64,000 nt of DNA, from assembly GCA_046565985.1 (NCBI GenBank), contig JBKHXN010000052.1, positions 14,674-78,673 of the forward strand, read 5' to 3'. Below are positions 53,770 through 64,000 of this stretch, piece after piece (within the stretch, counting starts at the first letter, position 1; the number at the start of each line of letters is the position of its first letter). A model generated the notes under the pieces. The model was not told the DNA's origin and did not search any database. It saw only the letters and a program-made list of their open reading frames with translations. Origin of the DNA: Polycyclovorans sp046565985 (GTDB lineage: Bacteria > Pseudomonadota > Gammaproteobacteria > Nevskiales > Nevskiaceae). The position numbers were made by a program, and so were the translations under genes.

Positions 53770-56700
53770 GGGGCGAGTGTAGCCAAGACCTCGGTCACGC
53801 GCTCTGCGCGCTGCGCGGCCGCGCTCAGATCGGCGTAATAGTGCAGCCGCTTCTGGCCTTCCAGCCTGTAGGTCTTGGGCTGGGTCTGGATCAGCCGGAT
53901 CAGCTGCGCGGGCTCGATGCGCGGCTGCGGGCCAAACTCGAAAGTCACCGAGCGCTCGCCGGCACGGATGCGCGACAGCCCCAGCGCCAGGCCGCGCAGA
54001 TGCAGGCCGGTCTGCTCGAACAGACGTTCGGCGGCCACCGGCAGCGGGCCGAAGCGGTCGATCATCTCGGCCTTGAGACCGGCCAGCGCTTCGGCATCCG
54101 CCGCCTGGCTGAGGCGCTTGTACAGGCTGAGGCGGGTGGCGATGTCCGGTACATAATCGTCCGGGATCAGGCTGGTCACGCCCAGATCCACCTCGCAGGC
54201 GCTCTGGCCGAAGGGGGCGTCGTCCACCCGGCCACTCTTGAGCGCCCGCACCGCGCGCGCGAGCAGGTCGGCGTAGAGGGTGAAGCCGACTTCCTCGATC
54301 TGACCGGACTGTCCCTCGCCCAGCAGCTCGCCGGCGCCGCGGATCTCCAGATCGTGCGTGGCGAGCATGAAGCCCGAGCCCAGTTCTCCGAGTGCCTCGA
54401 TCGCCTCCAGGCGCTTCTGCGCGTCGGGCGTGAGCGCCCGCTTGCTGGGCACCATCAGGTAGGCATAGGCGCGGTGATGGCTGCGCCCCACGCGCCCGCG
54501 CAGCTGGTGCAGCTGGGCCAGGCCGAGCTGGTCGGCACGGTCGATGAGGATGGTATTGGCGCTGGGGACATCGATGCCGGACTCGATGATCGTGGTACAC
54601 ACCAGGATGTTGAAGCGCTGGTGGTAGAAATCCAGCATCACCTGTTCCAGCTCGCGCTCGCGCATCTGGCCGTGGGCGTGCCGCACCCGGCCTTCCGGGA
54701 CCAGTTCCTGGATCTTGCGGGCAAACGGTTCGATGTCCGCCACCTCGTTGTGCAGCACGTACACCTGCCCACCGCGGCGCAGCTCGCGCTGGCAGGCTTC
54801 GTAGATCAGGCCGTTGTCCCACTCGGCGACGAAGGTCTTGATCGGCAGCCGCGATTCCGGCGGCGTGGCGATGATGGACAGATCACGCAGACCGCTGAGG
54901 CTCATGTTGAGCGTGCGCGGAATGGGCGTGGCGGTGAGCGTGAGCAGGTCCACCTCGGCGCGCAGGTTCTTCAGGCGCTCCTTGTGGCGCACGCCGAAGC
55001 GGTGCTCCTCGTCCACGATCACCAGCCCCAGTTGTTTGAAGCGCACGTCCTCCTGCAGCAGCCGGTGGGTGCCGATGACGATGTCCAGGCTGCCCTCGGC
55101 CAGCTGCCGGAGCAGCGCGGTCTGCTCGCGCCCGGTACGCATGCGCGACAGCCCGGCGATGCGGATCGGCCAGTCGGCGAAGCGGTCGGCGAAATTCTTG
55201 GCGTGCTGTTCCACCAGCAGGGTGGTGGGGGCCAGCACGCAGACCTGGCGTCCGGCGCGGGCGGCGCAGAACGCGGCACGCAAGGCCACCTCGGTCTTGC
55301 CGAAGCCCACATCCCCGCAGACCACGCGGTCCATGGGTTTTGACGAGGCCAGATCCGCCAGCACCGCGTCGATGGCGGTCTGCTGGTCGGGCGTGGGCGT
55401 GAAGGGGAACCCGGCGGCAAAGCGGGCGTAGTCCTCGCCGTCGGCCTGGATCGTCTGGCCGGGCTTGGCCAGCCGCCGGGCCTGGATCTGCAGCAGCTCG
55501 GCCGCCACGTCGTGCGCGCGCTCCTCGGCGCGGCTGCGGGCCTTGCTCCATTTCTCGCTGCCCAGCGCGTGCAGCGGCGCGCTGGCTTCCTCGGCGCCGG
55601 TGTAGCGGTGGATCAGCGACAGCGAGGCCACCGGGACGTAGAGCTTGTCCTGGCCGGCGTATTCCAGCACCAGGTATTCGGCGGTGACACCGCCGGCGTC
55701 GAGTTTCTGCAGGCCGATGTAGCGGCCCACGCCGTGCTGCACGTGCACCACCGGCGAGCCCGGATGCAGGCTGCCCAGATCACGCAGCAGGGTGTCCGGA
55801 TCACGTACTTTCTGGCCGCGCGTGCGCCGCGTCTGCGCCGGCGTGCGGGTGCCCAGCAGGGCGGCTTCCGGGACCAGGGCCAGCCCCGCCGGTGGCAGCA
55901 GCAGGCCATCCTGCACCGCGCCCAGGGTGATGCCATAGCGGTTGCGGTCGCGCTCGAAGGCGGCCCAGTCCGCGGCGTCGCGGGGGATGATACCCAGCGG
56001 CTTGAGGGTATCGAGCAGGGTCTGGCGCCGCCCGGCGGATTCCGCCACGAACAGCACCCGCGGCCCGTCCGCCTGCTGCAGCCAGGTTTTGAGGTCGTCG
56101 CCGGCGGGCAGGGAGTGGCCGGTTTCCGGCGGCAGCACCAGCGCGGAGAACCCGGCCAGGCTCTCCAGGACCTGTGCCGGCGGCAGGTACAGGTCATCGG
56201 GCCGCATCAGCGGGCGGGTGAGGTCGCCGCTGTAGCGCTCGAAGCGCTCGCCGATCTGCCGCCAGTCCTCCTGCAGCGCCGCCGGCAGGTCGGTGGTGCA
56301 GAGCAGCTGCGCGCTGGCGGGCAGGTAGTCGGCCAGCCGGGCGGTGGCGGTGAAGAACAGTGGCAGGTAGCTCTCGATCCCGCCGGGCATGTGGCCACGG
56401 CTGACTTCGCTGTACACGCGTGAGCGCGCCGGATCGCCGGGAAAATATTCACGGTAGCGGCGGCGGAAGGTTTCGATGCCTTCACGATCGGTGGGGAACT
56501 CGCGCGCCGGCAGCAGGCGGATGGCGCTGACCTTGTCGGTGGAGCGCTGGGTTTCCGGATCGAAGCTGCGGATGCTCTCGATCTCCTGGTCGAACAGGTC
56601 GATCCGATAGGCCGCGCTGGACCCCATGGGGAACAGGTCGATCAGCGCGCCGCGCACCGCGAACTCGCCCTGCATCTGCACTTCGGACACGCTGGCGTAG

Positions 56701-57128
56701 CCGGCCTGGACGAGCTGTTCGCGGAAGGTGCCGAGATCCAGCGTATCACCCGGTTTCAGATTCAGGCTGCGGCCGTCCAGCCAGGCGCGCGGCGGCAGGC
56801 GCTGCATCAGCCCGTCGGCGGTCACCAGCAGCACGCCACGGGTCAGGCGTGGCAGCGCGGCCAGCGCGCCCAGCCGCTCGGAGAGGATCTCCTGGTGCGC
56901 GGAGAACTGGTCGTAGGGCAACACCTCCGGATCGGCCAGATGCAGCAGCGGCAGGCGCCCGGCGAGGAAGAAGCGCAGGTTCTCCTCCAGCCGGTAGGCC
57001 TGCTGCTCGTTGGCGGCGATGACCACGGTGAGGCTGGCATGGCGCGCCGCTGCCTCGGCGGCGAAGTGGGCGATCGCAGGGGTGTTCACGTCGGGGGTGC
57101 CTCGAATGAGGCGCAATTCTAAAGGCAA
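53766..57128 (-). CDS. mfd: Transcription-repair coupling factor
   Basis: ATP-dependent translocase of 1120 residues that removes stalled RNA polymerase and recruits UvrA. An N-terminal UvrB-like part is followed by the polymerase-binding CarD-like domain (VVHVQHGVGRYIGLQ). The helicase core has Walker A GDVGFGKTEVALRAAF, DEEHRFGV and TATPIPRTLNMSL. The C-terminal TRCF domain includes DAPFGQSACEVDLGV. The start is a TTG at 57128 and is uncertain by a few codons. Confidence 0.97.
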   Translation of the reverse strand: MPLELRLIRGTPDVNTPAIAHFAAEAAARHASLTVVIAANEQQAYRLEENLRFFLAGRLPLLHLADPEVLPYDQFSAHQEILSERLGALAALPRLTRGVLLVTADGLMQRLPPRAWLDGRSLNLKPGDTLDLGTFREQLVQAGYASVSEVQMQGEFAVRGALIDLFPMGSSAAYRIDLFDQEIESIRSFDPETQRSTDKVSAIRLLPAREFPTDREGIETFRRRYREYFPGDPARSRVYSEVSRGHMPGGIESYLPLFFTATARLADYLPASAQLLCTTDLPAALQEDWRQIGERFERYSGDLTRPLMRPDDLYLPPAQVLESLAGFSALVLPPETGHSLPAGDDLKTWLQQADGPRVLFVAESAGRRQTLLDTLKPLGIIPRDAADWAAFERDRNRYGITLGAVQDGLLLPPAGLALVPEAALLGTRTPAQTRRTRGQKVRDPDTLLRDLGSLHPGSPVVHVQHGVGRYIGLQKLDAGGVTAEYLVLEYAGQDKLYVPVASLSLIHRYTGAEEASAPLHALGSEKWSKARSRAEERAHDVAAELLQIQARRLAKPGQTIQADGEDYARFAAGFPFTPTPDQQTAIDAVLADLASSKPMDRVVCGDVGFGKTEVALRAAFCAARAGRQVCVLAPTTLLVEQHAKNFADRFADWPIRIAGLSRMRTGREQTALLRQLAEGSLDIVIGTHRLLQEDVRFKQLGLVIVDEEHRFGVRHKERLKNLRAEVDLLTLTATPIPRTLNMSLSGLRDLSIIATPPESRLPIKTFVAEWDNGLIYEACQRELRRGGQVYVLHNEVADIEPFARKIQELVPEGRVRHAHGQMRERELEQVMLDFYHQRFNILVCTTIIESGIDVPSANTILIDRADQLGLAQLHQLRGRVGRSHHRAYAYLMVPSKRALTPDAQKRLEAIEALGELGSGFMLATHDLEIRGAGELLGEGQSGQIEEVGFTLYADLLARAVRALKSGRVDDAPFGQSACEVDLGVTSLIPDDYVPDIATRLSLYKRLSQAADAEALAGLKAEMIDRFGPLPVAAERLFEQTGLHLRGLALGLSRIRAGERSVTFEFGPQPRIEPAQLIRLIQTQPKTYRLEGQKRLHYYADLSAAAQRAERVTEVLATLAP

Positions 57129-57229
57129 AGCCGCGCGCGGGTCAGTGCATGGGCTGCCTTGCCCGCCGGGCGCAATCAGGGTGGAATAGGGCCGTCGTCA
57201 CATTCCATCCCCCACACGAGGAGAGTCCG

Positions 57230-57802
57230 GTGCAGCACACGCGGACGCCGCTGCTCGACCGGCGCGGCTTTTTGAAACTGGGACTCGCGGGTTCCGCGGT
57301 GCTCGGGACGGTGAGTCTGGGCGCGGGGCTGAGCGGCTGCCATGCCCGCGAGCAGGCCGCCGCTCAGGGCTTTGGATTCTTCCAGGACGCCGATCTGGTG
57401 CTGTTCACCGCACTGGCCCCGGTGGTGCTGGCCGGCAGCCTGCCCGCCGGTGCGGAGGAGCGCAGCGGGCACATCCAGCTGCTGTTGCAGCGCATGGATT
57501 ATGGCTGCGGTCTGCTGGCCCCCAGCGCCCGTGCCGAGCTGCGCAAGCTGCTGGACCTGCTCAACCTGGGCCTGACACGGCGCCTGGCCGCGCGGGTTTC
57601 CCGGCCCTGGGATCAGGCGGACGCAGAGCAGATCGACGCCTTCCTGCAGCGCTGGCGCGACAGCTCCATTGGGCTTTTCAACGCGGGCTACCGCGCGCTG
57701 GTGGCGCTGCTGGCCGGTGCCCACTACGGCACGCCGGCAGGCTGGGCGGCCAGCGGCTATCCCGGACCGCCGCGCTGGATCGTCGACGCACTCCAGGCAT
57801 AG
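57230..57802 (+). CDS. Tat-signal small subunit of a GMC dehydrogenase
   Basis: One hundred ninety residues starting at GTG 57230 (GAGGAGAG just upstream; the frame to 57149 has no such site). A twin-arginine signal (LDRRGFLKLGLAGSAVLG) is followed by a helical domain (GFFQDADLVLFTALAPVVLA and GYRALVALLAGAHYGTPAGW). It resembles small gamma-type subunits of gluconate 2-dehydrogenase-like flavoenzymes that carry their large subunit through Tat. The GMC large-subunit gene follows after 15 bases. Confidence 0.8.
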   Translation: MQHTRTPLLDRRGFLKLGLAGSAVLGTVSLGAGLSGCHAREQAAAQGFGFFQDADLVLFTALAPVVLAGSLPAGAEERSGHIQLLLQRMDYGCGLLAPSARAELRKLLDLLNLGLTRRLAARVSRPWDQADAEQIDAFLQRWRDSSIGLFNAGYRALVALLAGAHYGTPAGWAASGYPGPPRWIVDALQA

Positions 57803-57817
57803 GACAAGACCCAAGAC

Positions 57818-59416
57818 ATGGCCATCAATGACATTTACACCGACGGCATCGCCGGCGGCTGGGACGTACAGGACGCGAGCCGCTACACCGGAGACCTGAG
57901 GCTGGAGGCCGATGTGATCGTCATCGGCAGCGGCGCCGGTGGGGGCACGGCCGCCGAGATTCTCACGCTAGCTGGGCTCAAGGTGCTGATCGTGGAGGAG
58001 GGGCCGCTCAAGACCTCCGCCAGCTTCCGCGACATGGACGAAGCGCGCGCGCTCGCCGAGCTGTACCAGGACGGCGGCAGCCGCAGCACCAGCGACGGTG
58101 CGGTGGCGGTACTGCAGGGGCGCTCCGTGGGCGGCACGACCACGGTCAACTGGACTTCCAGCTTCCGCACCCCGCCGCAGACCCTGGCCTACTGGGCGGC
58201 ACGCTTTGGCGTGCGCGACGCCAGCGAAGCGGCCATGCAGCCCTGGTTCGAGAAGATGGAAGCGCGGCTGGGCATCGCGCCCTGGAAGCAGGCCCCCAAC
58301 GCCAACAACGCGGTGCTGGCGCGCGGCGCGGCAGCACTCGGCTGGGAGGCGCACGTCATCCCGCGCAACGTGCGCGGCTGCTGGGATACCGGCTACTGCG
58401 GCTACGGCTGCCCGGTCAACGCCAAGCAGTCCATGCTGGTCAGCACCCTGCCGGCGGCGCTGGCCCGGGGTGCGACCCTGGTACACCGCCTGCGTGTGGA
58501 GCGCATCGTGCACCAGGGCGACAAGGTGCGGGAACTGCAGGCCCTGGCCCTGGGTGCCGACGCACGCACGCCCACCGGCGTCAGGGTGCAATTGCGCGCG
58601 CGCCACTATGTGCTGGCCGGCGGCGCCCTGAACAATCCCGCCCTGCTGCTGCGCTCCGGCGCGCCCGACCCGTATCAGCGCCTGGGCCTGCGCACCTGCA
58701 TCCATCCGGTGAACATGACGCTGGCGCAGATGCCGGAACGCATAGACGGTTACTACGGCGCGCCGCAGTCCGTCGCCAGCGATGAGTTCCAGTGGCGTGC
58801 GGACGACCAGCGTATCCCCGGCTACAAGATCGAGGTGCCGCCCATGGCGCCGGCGCTGTCGAGCACCATTTTCGGCGTGCACGGCCAGGCGCTGGCCGTC
58901 GCCATGCGTGAATTGCCGCATACCAACGCCATGCTCGCGCTGCTGCGCGACGGCTTTCATCCGGAGAGCGAGGGTGGCCGCGTGCGCATCGACGAGCACG
59001 GCAATCCGCTGCTGGACTACGAGTTCAGCGACTATCTCTGGCGCGGCTTCCGCGACGCCTACCTGCGCATGGCGGAACTGCAGTTCGCCGCCGGCGCCCG
59101 CGCGGTGATGCCCGCGCACCTGGACGGCCGCTGGAGCACGAGCTGGGAACAGACGCGCACGCAGATCGAGAACCTGCCCTATCGTCCCCTGAGACTGGCC
59201 CTGTTCACCGCCCACCTGATGGGCGGCTGCGCCATGGGCGAGGACCCGCGCGAGTCGGTGGTCAACAGCGACGGCAGCCACCACCAGCTCGTCAACCTGT
59301 CGATCATGGATGGCTCCATCTTCCCCACCAGCATCGGCGCCAACCCGCAGCTGTCCATCTACGGGCGGGTGGCCCGCAACGCCAGCCTGCTGGCGCAGGG
59401 CCTGCAGCATGCCTAG
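57818..59416 (+). CDS. GMC-family FAD oxidoreductase, large subunit
   Basis: Flavoenzyme of 532 residues. The FAD fold is VIVIGSGAGGGTAAEILTLA. The GMC signatures are GRSVGGTTTVNWTSS and the C-terminal HLMGGCAMGEDP with SIMDGSIFPTSIGANPQLSIY. It has no signal peptide, so it is probably exported with the upstream Tat subunit. Related enzymes oxidise alcohols or sugars; no cytochrome subunit lies beside it. Its end overlaps the peptidase start by 8 bases. Confidence 0.88.
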   Translation: MAINDIYTDGIAGGWDVQDASRYTGDLRLEADVIVIGSGAGGGTAAEILTLAGLKVLIVEEGPLKTSASFRDMDEARALAELYQDGGSRSTSDGAVAVLQGRSVGGTTTVNWTSSFRTPPQTLAYWAARFGVRDASEAAMQPWFEKMEARLGIAPWKQAPNANNAVLARGAAALGWEAHVIPRNVRGCWDTGYCGYGCPVNAKQSMLVSTLPAALARGATLVHRLRVERIVHQGDKVRELQALALGADARTPTGVRVQLRARHYVLAGGALNNPALLLRSGAPDPYQRLGLRTCIHPVNMTLAQMPERIDGYYGAPQSVASDEFQWRADDQRIPGYKIEVPPMAPALSSTIFGVHGQALAVAMRELPHTNAMLALLRDGFHPESEGGRVRIDEHGNPLLDYEFSDYLWRGFRDAYLRMAELQFAAGARAVMPAHLDGRWSTSWEQTRTQIENLPYRPLRLALFTAHLMGGCAMGEDPRESVVNSDGSHHQLVNLSIMDGSIFPTSIGANPQLSIYGRVARNASLLAQGLQHA

Positions 59417-60806
59417 CCGCCGGTTTCAGGGCCTGGCAGTCGCGAGCCTGCTGCTGGCCACCGCGGCCAGCGCCCAGCCCGCCACGCCCGCTTTCGATGC
59501 CGCCGTCCTGGCGCGCGCCACCGTGCTGCGTGACACCGCGCTGCGGGATAACCGTGCCTATGAGCTGGTCGCTGATCTGACCACCCGCATCGGCCCCCGC
59601 CTGGCCGGCAGCGAGGGTGACCGCCAGGCGGTGATCTGGGCGCAAAAGCAGCTGCGCCGTGCAGGGTTTGCCAATGTACGGGCCGAACCGGTGCGCGTGC
59701 CGCTGTGGCAGCGCCGCGAGATCCGCGTGAGCCTGGGGGAGGCCCGCCTGGCCGCTGCGGCGCTGGGCGGCAGCGTGGGCGGCAGCGCCGACGCCGAGGT
59801 ACGGCGCTTCGCCTCGCTGGCCGAGCTGCAGGCGCTGCCATCGGACGCCCTGCAGGGCCGTATCGCGTTCATCGACCAGGCCATGGAACGCACTCGCGAC
59901 GGGTCTGGCTACAGCTCGGCCGTGGGCGCCCGTTTCCATGGGGCGGTGGAAGCCGCCCGCCGCGGCGCTTCGGCACTGGTGATCCGCAGCATCGGCACCT
60001 CTGCCGGCGGGGTTGCGCACACGGGCACCATGCGGGCCGATCCCGGCGTGACCGCCATCCCGGCGGTGGCCCTGTCGAATGCCGACGCCGATCGCCTGGC
60101 GGCCGCACTGCAGGCCGGCCCGGCCCGGCTGCGCGTCCACGTCGGCAGCCGGCGCTTCGGGGATGCGGAGTCTGCCAACGTCATCGGCGAGATTCCGGGG
60201 AGCAGCGACGAGATCGTCCTGCTCGCCGCGCACCTGGATTCCTGGGATCTCGGCACGGGCGCCAACGACGACGCGGCCGGGGTGGCCATCGTCATCGAGG
60301 CCGCGCGGCTGATCGCGCGCGCCGGCATCCGGCCACGCCGCACCCTGCGTGTGGTGCTCTACGCCAACGAGGAATTCGGTCTTTCCGGTGCGCGCCAGTA
60401 CGCCGAGGCGCACGCCGCCGAGCTGGATCGCCATGTGCTCGCCATGGAGGCGGACTTCGGCAGTGGCGCGGTCTTCCAGCTGGCCTCGCGCGTGGCGGAG
60501 CCGGCACTGCCCGCCATCGCCAGCATGCAGGAGCTGCTGCGGCCGCTGGGCGTGGAACCGGCCCACAATCAGGCCAGTGGCGGGCCGGACCTGCGCCCGC
60601 TGCGCGAGCGCGGCGTGCCCGTGCTGGAACCCCGCCAGGACGGCACGCTGTACTTCGACGTGCACCATACCGAGCGCGACGTGCTGGCCTCCATAGACCG
60701 CGCGGGGCTGCGGCAGAACGTGGCGGTTTATGCCGTGGCCGCATATCTGGCCTCAGAGTACGGGCCGGGCTTCGGGCGGCTGCCGGCCACGGCGGCGGCG
60801 CCCTGA
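59409..60806 (+). CDS. Secreted M28-family zinc aminopeptidase
   Basis: From ATG 59409 the product has 465 residues: a signal peptide (FQGLAVASLLLATAASA), a PA-type insert (about 130-250) and an M28 catalytic domain. Zinc ligands are visible as AAHLDSWDLGTGANDDAAG (His, Asp), ANEEFGLSGA (Glu pair) and DVHHTERD (His), with a further Asp in EADFGSG. Likely degrades peptides in the periplasm. The upstream frame to 59310 lies in the GMC gene. Confidence 0.88.
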   Translation: MPSRRFQGLAVASLLLATAASAQPATPAFDAAVLARATVLRDTALRDNRAYELVADLTTRIGPRLAGSEGDRQAVIWAQKQLRRAGFANVRAEPVRVPLWQRREIRVSLGEARLAAAALGGSVGGSADAEVRRFASLAELQALPSDALQGRIAFIDQAMERTRDGSGYSSAVGARFHGAVEAARRGASALVIRSIGTSAGGVAHTGTMRADPGVTAIPAVALSNADADRLAAALQAGPARLRVHVGSRRFGDAESANVIGEIPGSSDEIVLLAAHLDSWDLGTGANDDAAGVAIVIEAARLIARAGIRPRRTLRVVLYANEEFGLSGARQYAEAHAAELDRHVLAMEADFGSGAVFQLASRVAEPALPAIASMQELLRPLGVEPAHNQASGGPDLRPLRERGVPVLEPRQDGTLYFDVHHTERDVLASIDRAGLRQNVAVYAVAAYLASEYGPGFGRLPATAAAP

Positions 60807-60873
60807 CACACCCGGCGGCCACGCGCCGCTGCCGAATCCCTCTACACTGTGCGGCCGACCCGGAGGTATGCCC

Positions 60874-61011
60874 ATGGCCAAGCCCAATTATCAATTCGAC
60901 AAACGTCAGCGTGAGCTGAAGAAAAATCAGCAGCAGGAAGAGAAGCGCCTGAAGAAGCTGGCACGCAGCGCCAGCGAGTCCGCCGCGCCCGAACCGGAGA
61001 AGACCTCATGA
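60874..61011 (+). CDS. Lysine-rich microprotein
   Basis: Forty-five residues (MAKPNYQFDKRQRELKKNQQ then EEKRLKKLARSASESAAPE). ATG 60874 has GGAGG seven bases upstream; an ATG at 60868 is too close. Sequences of this type recur as conserved hypothetical proteins in gammaproteobacteria. Highly charged and probably helical. Function unknown. It overlaps the next microprotein by four bases. Confidence 0.65.
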   Translation: MAKPNYQFDKRQRELKKNQQQEEKRLKKLARSASESAAPEPEKTS

Positions 61012-61109
61012 GCAAGGGCATGGACCGCAAGAAGGAAGCGAAGAAGAAACCTGCCAAGAGCCTGCTGGAAAAGCGCGCCGCCAAAGCCGAAAAGGGCAGG
61101 AAGAAATAG
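61008..61109 (+). CDS. Second lysine-rich microprotein
   Basis: Thirty-three residues (MSKGMDRKKEAKKKPAKS then LLEKRAAKAEKGRKK). Its ATG overlaps the previous stop (ATGA), which supports coupled translation. I recall similar 30-35-residue proteins in Pseudomonas and relatives. Function unknown; the basic composition suggests nucleic acid or ribosome contact, an inference. Confidence 0.55.
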   Translation: MSKGMDRKKEAKKKPAKSLLEKRAAKAEKGRKK

Positions 61110-61143
61110 TGCCGGCGGCCTGCCTGCCCGGCACGACCTGGCC

Positions 61144-62001
61144 ATGAGAGTCCCCGCCGGCCTGCAGCCGCTGATCGACGACGGCATCATTGACGAGGTC
61201 ATCCGGCAGCTCAAGAGCGGCAAGGAGGCCTCGGTTTACATCGTGGCCAGCGGAGCCGCGATCCGCTGCGCCAAGGTGTACAAGGCGGCCGAGCACCGTG
61301 GTTTCCACAAGCTGGCCGAGTACCAGGAAGGCCGCAGGGCCCGCGGCAGCCGCGACGCGCGCGCCCTGGGGCGTGGGGGCCGCCACGGGCGCAAGGTGCA
61401 GCAGGCGGAATGGAAAAACGCCGAGGTGGAAGCGCTCTACCGCCTGGACGGTGCCGGCGTGCGCGTGCCCCGGCCGTTTGGCGTCTTCGACGGCGTGCTG
61501 CTGATGGAGCTGGTGCTCGACGCGGGCGGCCAGCCGGCGCCGCGCCTCAACGAGGTGGAGCTGGCGCCGGAACAGGCCCGGCAGTGGCATGCCTTCATGA
61601 TGACGCAGATCGTGCGCATGCTCTGCGCCGGGCTGATCCACGGCGATCTGTCGGAGTACAACGTGCTGGTGGATGCCAGCGGCCCGGTCATCATTGATCT
61701 GCCGCAGGCGGTCAACGCCGCCAGCAACAACAATGCCTTCCGCATGCTGGAGCGCGATGTACACAACATGCGCGAGACCTTTGCCCGCGCGGCGCCGGAG
61801 CTGATGCAGACCGACTACGCGCATGAGATCTGGAAGCTCTACCAGGCCGGCGAACTGACACCCGAGACCCCGCTGACCGGCCGCTACACGCACAGCACCG
61901 CAGCGGCGGACGTGGACGCGGTGCTCGATCAGATCGAGGAAGCGCGCCTGGAGGCCGAGGCGCGCGCCCGCGGACGCGCGGCGGCCGATTCGGAGCTCTG
62001 A
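61144..62001 (+). CDS. RIO-family serine protein kinase
   Basis: Atypical kinase of 285 residues (RIO1 type). The nucleotide loop is LKSGKEASVYIVAS, the catalytic loop LIHGDLSEYNVLV, and the metal-binding IIDLPQAVNAA. A basic linker (RRARGSRDARALGRGGRHG) replaces part of the N-lobe. Bacterial RIO kinases are common beside lysine-rich small proteins such as the two upstream. Substrate unknown. Confidence 0.88.
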   Translation: MRVPAGLQPLIDDGIIDEVIRQLKSGKEASVYIVASGAAIRCAKVYKAAEHRGFHKLAEYQEGRRARGSRDARALGRGGRHGRKVQQAEWKNAEVEALYRLDGAGVRVPRPFGVFDGVLLMELVLDAGGQPAPRLNEVELAPEQARQWHAFMMTQIVRMLCAGLIHGDLSEYNVLVDASGPVIIDLPQAVNAASNNNAFRMLERDVHNMRETFARAAPELMQTDYAHEIWKLYQAGELTPETPLTGRYTHSTAAADVDAVLDQIEEARLEAEARARGRAAADSEL

Positions 62002-62023
62002 CGCGCGCCGGTAGCCGCGCGCT

Positions 62024-64000
<1,977 letters not shown>

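Noticed and set aside
53770..54822. N-terminal extension of the csiV frame into mfd
   Set aside because: Signal peptide starts at ATG 53769; the extension is an out-of-frame reading of mfd.
53841..55343. 500-residue plus-strand open frame antisense to mfd
   Set aside because: Shadow of mfd, lacking any recognisable motif.

Overview
The window reads as chromosomal DNA of a high-GC gammaproteobacterium. The evidence is gene order typical of that class: sdhCDAB with sdhE and ygfX, nadB, rpoE-rseABC-mucD, lepA-lepB-rnc-era-recO-pdxJ-acpS, cysM-rlmD, nagZ-hpt-MTIP, and csiV beside mfd. There are no tRNA, rRNA or CRISPR loci and no recognisable transposase or integrase. I would not commit below class; Chromatiales-, Nevskiales- or Xanthomonadales-like groups all fit.

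Layout. 1-3363: apbE, gshB and a FadI-type thiolase, all on the minus strand. 3400-5615: groES-groEL with a CIRCE operator and an intrinsic terminator. 5616-19099: a metal-resistance block made of two back-to-back modules. On the minus strand lies a tightly coupled seven-gene copper-type operon: TolC-like lipoprotein, Met/His-rich lipoprotein, Tat-exported multicopper oxidase, His-tailed cytochrome c, NTF2-like protein, a rhodanese/class III nucleotide cyclase fusion and a DUF411 protein. A Cys/His-rich CopL-like gene precedes it. On the plus strand lies a His-rich membrane protein followed by czcCBA. The 3' end of czcC is overprinted on an antisense ynfA pseudogene. 19077-20753: a membrane fatty acid hydroxylase/sterol desaturase and an AraC regulator. 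20828-26969: a secreted S9 peptidase divergent from a POT peptide transporter, then a GlyGly-CTERM serine protease coupled to ygfZ.

27027-31439 is a succinate dehydrogenase locus with its own assembly factors on both sides (an SDHAF4-like protein upstream, SdhE downstream). Then come ogt, nadB, the sigma-E envelope stress operon ending in a lipid-anchored DegP-type protease, and the long housekeeping run from lepA to rlmD. 46915-50198 holds small cell-wall and purine-salvage genes: CYTH, L,D-transpeptidase, nagZ, hpt and methylthioinosine phosphorylase. 50245-53166 is a CheR-PAS-PAS-GGDEF-EAL signalling protein. 53176-57128 is csiV-mfd. 57230-60806 is a Tat-dependent GMC dehydrogenase pair followed by an M28 peptidase. 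Two lysine-rich microproteins, a RIO kinase and the 3' part of clpB close the window.

The most unusual content is the rhodanese-nucleotide cyclase fusion built into the copper operon by overlapping reading frames, which suggests a link between periplasmic copper/sulfur chemistry and cyclic-nucleotide signalling. Next are the czcC/ynfA overprinting and the CheR-diguanylate cyclase/phosphodiesterase fusion. All functional statements rest on motif reading and remembered family knowledge; no database search was run.
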